Origin: Ureibacillus sp. FSL W7-1570
GTDB lineage: Bacteria > Bacillota > Bacilli > Bacillales_A > Planococcaceae
Assembly: GCF_038593265.1 (NCBI RefSeq)
Contig: NZ_CP151979.1
Location: 744,001-808,000, forward strand
Direction of reading: 5' to 3'
Length of the DNA stretch: 64,000 nucleotides
The notes under the pieces were generated by a model, which worked only from the letters and a program-made list of their open reading frames with translations, did not search any database and was not told where the DNA came from. The position numbers and the translations under genes are program-made. Positions 59,935-64,000 of the stretch are shown here, one piece after another; the first letter of the stretch is position 1, and every line of letters begins with the position of its first letter.

Positions 59935-60684
59935 ATGATGGAAGAAAAAGAACAAACCGTCATTGACCATTTGGAGGAATTGCGGAAGCGGTTGATCCTC
60001 GTTACGGTTCTATTTATCGGATCGCTTGCGGTAGGGTTCTGGTTTGCACCAAACCTGCTTCAACTATTGAAAAATCAACCTTCCGCGGCTGGAGTGGAAT
60101 GGAATCTGTTTGGTTATACGGATGGCATCATGATCTACCTGAAATGTGCGTTTATTTTGGCGATTTTGGTCACCTTACCGATGGCCTTGCTTCAAATTTG
60201 GTTGTTTGTAAAACCCGGTTTGACAGAAAGGGAAGCAAAATACACAATGACCTTCATCCCGGCCTCGTTTCTCCTATTTTTAGTGGGCATCAGTTTCAGT
60301 TATTTCATTTTATTTCCGATGATGCTCGAATTTTTATCGAAAATTAATACATCCATTGGGGCGACGGAAACCTATGGAATCAATCAGTACTTTTCGTTGC
60401 TGTTCAATTTGACGATTCCTGTCGGCGCCGTTTTTGAATTGCCCATCGTGATTTTATTTTTAACGAATGTGGGGATTATGACACCGGAAAAATTGAAGCG
60501 GATGAGAAAAGTGGCCTATTTCATCTTGGTGGTGGTCGGCGTGTCCATCTCGCCGCCGGATTTTATTTCAGATTTTTTGATTATCATTCCGTTATTGCTA
60601 TTGTTTGAAATCAGCATTTTCATTTCCGGCTGGTCGATGAAGAGAAGAAATATGAAACAAGTGATGAATCAAAGCGGCTCATAA
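59935..60684 (+). CDS. tatC: Twin-arginine translocase subunit TatC
   Basis: This is a 249-residue TatC with six membrane segments. The N-terminal [13 protein letters not shown] is the signal-peptide contact region. [38 protein letters not shown] and [21 protein letters not shown] match the family. GCGGGTGAT lies before the ATG. It is divergent from the Tat-targeted dehydrogenase operon and followed 31 bases later by a second tatA, giving a dedicated translocase beside its probable substrate. Confidence 0.95.
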   Translation: MMEEKEQTVIDHLEELRKRLILVTVLFIGSLAVGFWFAPNLLQLLKNQPSAAGVEWNLFGYTDGIMIYLKCAFILAILVTLPMALLQIWLFVKPGLTEREAKYTMTFIPASFLLFLVGISFSYFILFPMMLEFLSKINTSIGATETYGINQYFSLLFNLTIPVGAVFELPIVILFLTNVGIMTPEKLKRMRKVAYFILVVVGVSISPPDFISDFLIIIPLLLLFEISIFISGWSMKRRNMKQVMNQSGS

Positions 60685-60715
60685 AGTTAATGAATATCGA
60701 ATGGAGGGATTGTGG

Positions 60716-60931
60716 ATGCCAAATATCGGTGTACCTGGATTGATTGTCATTTTGGTGATTGCCCTGATCATTTTCGGGCCAAAAAAACTGCCGCAATTGG
60801 GAAGGGCGGTCGGCGAAACATTGAGGGAATTCAAATCATCGACAAAACACATTGTCGATGAAGTGGCGGAAGAATTCAAACTGGAGGAGGCAAAAGAAGA
60901 AAAGAAAGAAAAAAGTACGGCGGCGAATTAA
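60716..60931 (+). CDS. tatA: TatA-type twin-arginine translocase subunit 2
   Basis: The protein is 71 residues with TM helix [15 protein letters not shown], the [23 protein letters not shown] hinge and a Lys/Glu-rich tail ([15 protein letters not shown]). ATG 60716 lies after GGAGGG; the frame is open to 60701 but without a site. It is very similar to the TatA at 57025-57195 in its core but has a longer charged tail. It is co-transcribed with tatC. Confidence 0.93.
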   Translation: MPNIGVPGLIVILVIALIIFGPKKLPQLGRAVGETLREFKSSTKHIVDEVAEEFKLEEAKEEKKEKSTAAN

Positions 60932-61032
60932 TGGATGGCGGAGGGAGTTCTTAAAGATTATGCTTTTGGAACTCCCGCTTTCATTTAAAATAGGGCACCC
61001 CAGTTTGTGTATGCCGGCAATATCCGGTGTAA

Positions 61033-61614
61033 TCAAACGATAGAACACTTAGCAGAAAGCTCTTTATACCCATTTTCTAATATGGGAATAAATTTTTTAT
61101 GGCTATAAATACTTTGGGATTCCGCAATAGTTTGCGAGAGGACATCGCCGATCGAACTTAATAAAGTTTCCAATGCCCCTTTAGCGAAGCCATTCTCAAA
61201 TGTTTCAAAGGGTTCCGGCAATTCCTCTTCATCCAAAATAAAATGCTCCCCATTTGGCAGCGCCAGGACATCAATAATCAAATCTTCAAATACGACCATA
61301 CCCTCTTCGAATTTTGTATTCTTTACAATGTTAAAATACGAAGCTAAATAATGTCCTGAATGATCTCTCCAAAAATACATATTATATGGACGATCCAACC
61401 AATAATAAGCAGTTGTATAACTCCCCACCGGAATGGTCAGTTGAAAATCATCCACTTTAATGGTAAAAGGTTCTTCTATCAGATGAAATAAAACGATACG
61501 GCGATTTTGGGAATTTAGTAAATGGCATTTATACTCAACCACTTTCGCATCATATCGTATTTTTCTCTCGATCATTTTCTTCCATTTATTTCGATTTCCA
61601 GCGAAATTACTCAA
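61033..61614 (-). CDS. DUF402-domain protein
   Basis: The protein is 193 residues. It shows DUF402 features: AYYWLDRPYNMYFWRDHSGHYLASYFNIVKNTKFEEGMVVFEDLIIDVLALPNGEHFILDEEELPE. These hold the conserved Tyr/Trp strands, the N-I-x-x-P-like turn and the acidic metal site (D/E cluster). Related proteins are phosphatase or nucleotide-hydrolase-like (FomD, Ntdp); the present function is unknown. The start is TTG 61614 with AAAGGAAG seven bases upstream. Confidence 0.8.
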   Translation of the reverse strand: MSNFAGNRNKWKKMIERKIRYDAKVVEYKCHLLNSQNRRIVLFHLIEEPFTIKVDDFQLTIPVGSYTTAYYWLDRPYNMYFWRDHSGHYLASYFNIVKNTKFEEGMVVFEDLIIDVLALPNGEHFILDEEELPEPFETFENGFAKGALETLLSSIGDVLSQTIAESQSIYSHKKFIPILENGYKELSAKCSIV

Positions 61615-62026
61615 AGCCTAACTTCCTTTCAAAGATCTCCATTATCAGCTTATCAATACATCAAACGGTTTTAAAGTATGATTTCAAAAATGAGCTTTCT
61701 ACTGAATAAACGCGCACTTTGCGTGAAGGAACAAACTAATTAAAGAATTCTGTAATACTCGTTTTCTATGTATGATTCCGATGATGGTTGAATAGGATGA
61801 ATAAGAAGGAGGTTCTTTATCCCCCGATTAGTGTTGAGCAAATAAGGACAAGGCTTTTGAGGTGAAAAGGATGACAACCGCTTTACAAGACCGGTATTTT
61901 GCGAACCGGGATGATGATTTACAGGCATTTGAAACCATCCATTTTGTGCACGCTGTAAATTATTAACTTGCTTTGACATAATGGAAACCGGCATCTTCCA
62001 GGCCATGCCCCGGATCATTGAGGTGA
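61615..62026. other. Intergenic region with a possible 31-codon frame
   Basis: On the plus strand, ATG 61871 follows GAGGTG by six bases and reads 31 codons to 61966 without a recognisable motif. A 92-codon minus-strand frame over the same bases lacks a site. No gene is called with confidence; decay of a former gene is possible. Confidence 0.4.
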
Positions 62027-62070
62027 AAAAAATCGGGAGGCCAGGCAGAAAGAATCCGCCTGACCTCCCG
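62027..62070 (-). terminator. Terminator of the heme-monooxygenase-like gene
   Basis: On the minus strand, CGGGAGGTCAGGCGG pairs with CTGCCTGGCCTCCCG-type sequence and is followed by ATTTTTTTC. Confidence 0.9.
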
Positions 62071-62078
62071 TAATTTCA

Positions 62079-62396
62079 TTATGCTTTTTCCAAAGTGGAA
62101 GCAACTTCTGAAATGATAATTTCACTACCTAAAATTGGAGATACCTCACTGGAGTTTTCCGGTCCTCGATGGGCCTCTCTGAATGCATCACTTTTTCTCC
62201 AGCGGTTAAAGTCTTCGATTGTTTCCCAATACATATTGACATTCAATTCATCATATTCTGTAAGATTTTTTGTAATGAGGACTTCCACTTTCACAAAACC
62301 TTCCATTTCTTGTAAAGCCCCTGGTCTTGTAAAAAATGGCGCCATTTTTTCCGCAAAACCTGTTTTTGTTTTAATTTTATTTGTGACAACGATCAT
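62079..62396 (-). CDS. Antibiotic-biosynthesis-monooxygenase/IsdG-type heme-degrading monooxygenase
   Basis: This is a 105-residue ferredoxin-like-fold protein similar to HmoA/IsdG. IVVTNKIKTKTGFAEKMAPFF begins it. PGALQEMEGFVKVEVLI and NVNMYWETIEDFNRWRKSDAFREAHRG carry the expected Asn, Trp and His positions of the heme site. Such enzymes open heme to release iron. AGGAGG lies about seven bases upstream of the ATG. No Fur box of standard form was seen, but two palindromes lie 140-215 bases upstream. Alternatively, it is a generic ABM-domain protein. Confidence 0.8.
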   Translation of the reverse strand: MIVVTNKIKTKTGFAEKMAPFFTRPGALQEMEGFVKVEVLITKNLTEYDELNVNMYWETIEDFNRWRKSDAFREAHRGPENSSEVSPILGSEIIISEVASTLEKA

Positions 62397-62697
62397 TGTG
62401 ATTTCCTCCTGATATTTTACAGATGTTTTATAAAAATCTTTTGCGGCCTAAAGCGTGGTAGAAAGGTTTTTATCCCCTTTTCGATTCACTACATCGCAAT
62501 GATGGACTTTTTTTTCCATCAGATTCTTATTAAGTTCTATAGTCGTAATTGACTATGTTTCGATTGTAATACTATTACCGCAAATACTCAAACATGATTA
62601 TTCATAATCATAATATTAAAATTTTTCAAATAAAAAAGAGCGGCTCGCCATTGAACTGCTCCTTTGGTTGTTATAAAAAAATCTTCTCCCGATTTAC
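62397..62697. other. Intergenic region with two palindromes upstream of the heme-monooxygenase-like gene
   Basis: ATAGTC-6 bases-GACTAT lies at 62539-62556 and ATGATTAT-TC-ATAATCAT at 62594-62611. Either could be a regulator site, but neither matches the standard Fur, Zur or PerR box exactly. Confidence 0.5.
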
Positions 62698-63054
62698 TCA
62701 ATTTATACATTTGGAAATTTTATGGTTTCCTATATTTCTTAAAGGCTTTTTTTGGATCAAGATGAACATCTTTGAAAAAAGGATCAGCCAAATGACAATG
62801 GCGAGGAATGCACCATACTGACTGAGAAAATATCCGAAAAGGGCCCCTGATAATAAAAGGATGGACCAAAGAAAAAGGGAATTTCTCATATCGATGCTCA
62901 TTTTCTTTTGATCATAGTTTGCTTGTTCCTCTTTGGACAGCGTATTAAATCCACTAATGAGCATTGCGCCTTTTTCTTTTAATAGCGCAAAAATCATCGA
63001 GATCATTCCAAAAACCACTGCAAGTAGTAGACAGATGATTGTTCCGATATTCAT
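62698..63054 (-). CDS. DUF3784-family membrane protein
   Basis: The protein is 118 residues with three membrane segments: an N-terminal helix (IGTIICLLLAVVFGMISMIFALL), then SLFLWSILLLSGALFGYFL and LAIVIWLILFSKMF. SGFNTLSKEEQANYDQKKM in the first loop is typical of DUF3784 proteins. The function is unknown. AGAGGAAAAGAG lies upstream of the ATG. It is 15 bases after the GNAT gene, so the two are probably co-transcribed. Confidence 0.85.
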   Translation of the reverse strand: MNIGTIICLLLAVVFGMISMIFALLKEKGAMLISGFNTLSKEEQANYDQKKMSIDMRNSLFLWSILLLSGALFGYFLSQYGAFLAIVIWLILFSKMFILIQKKPLRNIGNHKISKCIN

Positions 63055-63069
63055 AGGACTCTTTTCCTC

Positions 63070-63642
63070 TCATAATTGCGATTGAGTTTCAACACTGCAA
63101 AGAATGGATTCCTTTTTCAAAGCAATCCATTCTTCTCTTGTAATTGCATAAACCTTTGTGATTCCATTTACTTTATCAGGAAATTCCTCCACCAGTTTCA
63201 TTCCCGCCGAAATCGCAGTACGATATGAACCGGCATTTGTGTGCTTCATATATGAATAAAGAATTTGAAACGGAGTATTTGTGAAAGCCCAGTCGATCAC
63301 CGCTTTTGCGGCTTCAGTTCCATATCCTTTTCTCTGCATATCTTTTCGTATATGATAACCGATTTCCGGTTTGATGTTCCCGCCAATCTGCTGCATGGTC
63401 AGTCCGCAATCTCCAATTAATTCCCCTGTTTCTTTTAATACAACCGCCCACAATCCAAAAGAGAAAATTTCATATCTTTCAATATTCCGATGAATCCATT
63501 CCCTCACTTTGGTTTCATCAAAAACATTCGGATAGTGTTGCATCACTTCGGGGTCTCCCAAAACGGCAAACAATGCGTCAAAATCCTGTTCTGTCATTTC
63601 TCTAAGAATTAATCTCTCTGTTTCAATCATCTTTTTTTCCAT
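63070..63642 (-). CDS. GNAT-family N-acetyltransferase, RimJ/RimL-like
   Basis: This is a 190-residue acetyl-CoA-dependent transferase. ETERLILREMTEQDFDALFAVLGDPEVMQHYP is the RimJ/L-type start. The acetyl-CoA pyrophosphate loop is IRKDMQRKGYGTEAAKAVIDWAF, followed by HTNAGSYRTAISAGMKLVEEF. The substrate (protein N-terminus or small molecule) is unknown. GAGGAG precedes the ATG. It is divergent from the yjdF riboswitch-gene unit. Confidence 0.9.
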   Translation of the reverse strand: MEKKMIETERLILREMTEQDFDALFAVLGDPEVMQHYPNVFDETKVREWIHRNIERYEIFSFGLWAVVLKETGELIGDCGLTMQQIGGNIKPEIGYHIRKDMQRKGYGTEAAKAVIDWAFTNTPFQILYSYMKHTNAGSYRTAISAGMKLVEEFPDKVNGITKVYAITREEWIALKKESILCSVETQSQL

Positions 63643-63674
63643 ATGTACGGCTCCTCACCCATTGAAATTGGGGT

Positions 63675-63704
63675 TTGTTTTTATTTCGTTGTAACTGTTA
63701 TCAT
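63675..63704 (+). promoter_or_regulatory. Putative promoter of the yjdF unit
   Basis: TTGTTT and TATCAT are separated by 18 bases, ending about 7 bases before the first stem of the riboswitch. Confidence 0.5.
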
Positions 63705-63710
63705 AAATAA

Positions 63711-63825
63711 TGGAATGAAAAAACACAATCCGGTTGGTAGTCCGGATGCATCAATCGCCATATTGATGTCAGTAACCTTCCCTTCCTCGGGTTGTCCATC
63801 ATTCCATGATTCATTTTTTAGAGGA
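63711..63825 (+). promoter_or_regulatory. yjdF-type riboswitch
   Basis: The closing stem is TGGAATGA (63711-63718) with TCATTCCA (63799-63806). Inside are a CCGG/CCGG hairpin around TTGGTAGT (63730-63745) and a CATCAAT/ATTGATG hairpin (about 63749-63769), then conserved single strands including CAGTAACCTTCC and CGGGTTGTCC. The element lies directly before a yjdF gene, the place where the yjdF motif RNA (which binds azaaromatic compounds) is known. The closing stem ends shortly before the GAGGAGGG ribosome site, so it may regulate translation. Confidence 0.82.
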
Positions 63826-63835
63826 GGGAGTCGTC

Positions 63836-64000
63836 ATGATATTGACGATTTATTATGATGGCCAGTTTTGGATTGGAGTGATTGAATATCACGAAAACGG
63901 AAGATTAAAGGCGTATCGTTACGTATTCGGCACAGAGCCCAATGATACGGAAGTATGGGAATTTGTGAATAATCGGTTGCCTAAAATCATTCAAAGCAGG
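63836..64000 (+). CDS. yjdF: YjdF family protein (DUF2992), cut by window edge
   Basis: The first 55 codons of a YjdF homologue are visible: ILTIYYDGQFWIGVIEY, then RLKAYRYVFGTEPNDTEVWEFV, which match DUF2992. The ATG at 63836 has GAGGAGGG seven bases upstream. The C-terminal part lies outside the window. The function is not known; expression is likely controlled by the preceding riboswitch, which senses azaaromatic molecules. Confidence 0.9.
   Translation, partial: MILTIYYDGQFWIGVIEYHENGRLKAYRYVFGTEPNDTEVWEFVNNRLPKIIQSR

Noticed and set aside
61740-62018. 92-codon minus-strand frame
   Set aside because: Low-complexity, Pro/Ser/Asn-rich product without start signal; it overlaps a terminator region.
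62594-62611. Fur box
   Set aside because: The half-site is ATGATTAT rather than the TGATAAT of the Bacillus Fur box, so the match is only partial; kept as an unassigned palindrome.

Overview
The window is a low-to-moderate GC Gram-positive chromosome segment from an endospore-forming member of the Bacillales. The evidence is a GerA-type germinant receptor operon, YozE, YpmS, YpjP, YpiP and bacilliredoxin homologues, AGGAGG-type ribosome binding sites, frequent TTG and GTG starts, and a Bacillus-type rRNA operon. The gene neighbourhoods resemble Bacillus subtilis (ctpA-deoD-yozE; msrA/msrB-ypmS-degV; dfrA-thyA-ypjP-ypiP-brxA; yngEFGHIJ). I cannot fix the genus; the 16S variable region looks Bacillaceae/Planococcaceae-like.

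Layout. 1-5.7 kb (minus strand): 3-prime-truncated murG, a secreted CAP protein, a CobW GTPase, a CtpA-type protease, deoD and yozE. 5.8-11.5 kb (plus): a chemoreceptor and a gerB-A-C type germinant receptor operon. 11.5-14.9 kb: msrA/msrB/ypmS, degV and a hemolysin III family protein. 15.2-26 kb (minus): a leucine/isovalerate degradation cluster (acyl-CoA dehydrogenase, acyl-CoA synthetase, biotin-dependent carboxylase, hydratase, HMG-CoA lyase) with a TetR regulator and a succinyl-CoA:3-oxoacid CoA transferase. Together these would take isovaleryl-CoA to acetyl-CoA plus acetoacetyl-CoA. 26.3-34.4 kb: dfrA and thyA, separated by a complete 16S-23S-5S operon followed by a tandem array of degenerate 5S-like copies. 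34.6-38 kb: an intact IS1182-family element, ypjP, and two tiny paralogous 24-residue membrane peptide genes. 38-46 kb: a glycerate kinase/hydroxyacid dehydrogenase pair, ecsC-like, ypiP, brxA, wecB and a glycosyltransferase. 46-54 kb: a phospholipase A2-like miniprotein, a TetR/YhgE pair with shared operators, gamma-glutamylcyclotransferase-like, sfnG-like and yerD-like genes. 54-61 kb: a PP-loop ATPase, a very long minisatellite, then a gluconate 2-dehydrogenase-like pair whose small subunit carries a twin-arginine signal, embedded among tatA, tatC and a second tatA. 61-64 kb: DUF402, heme monooxygenase-like, DUF3784 and GNAT genes, then a yjdF riboswitch followed by a yjdF gene cut by the window edge.

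The most unusual feature is a family of four intergenic arrays (about 14.95-15.18, 18.80-19.45, 41.17-41.55 and 55.40-56.93 kb), all built on a 21-bp period. Three share a unit core near ATCCGCACCAA followed by about ten variable bases; the fourth has the period with an ATCGCC core. They differ in higher-order structure (42-bp and 84-bp supermonomers). One sits inside the leucine-degradation operon. Their long open frames look like artefacts of a period divisible by three. Other points of interest are the paired 24-residue peptides, the 5S-like pseudogene array, the rRNA operon between dfrA and thyA, and the Tat-dehydrogenase island.
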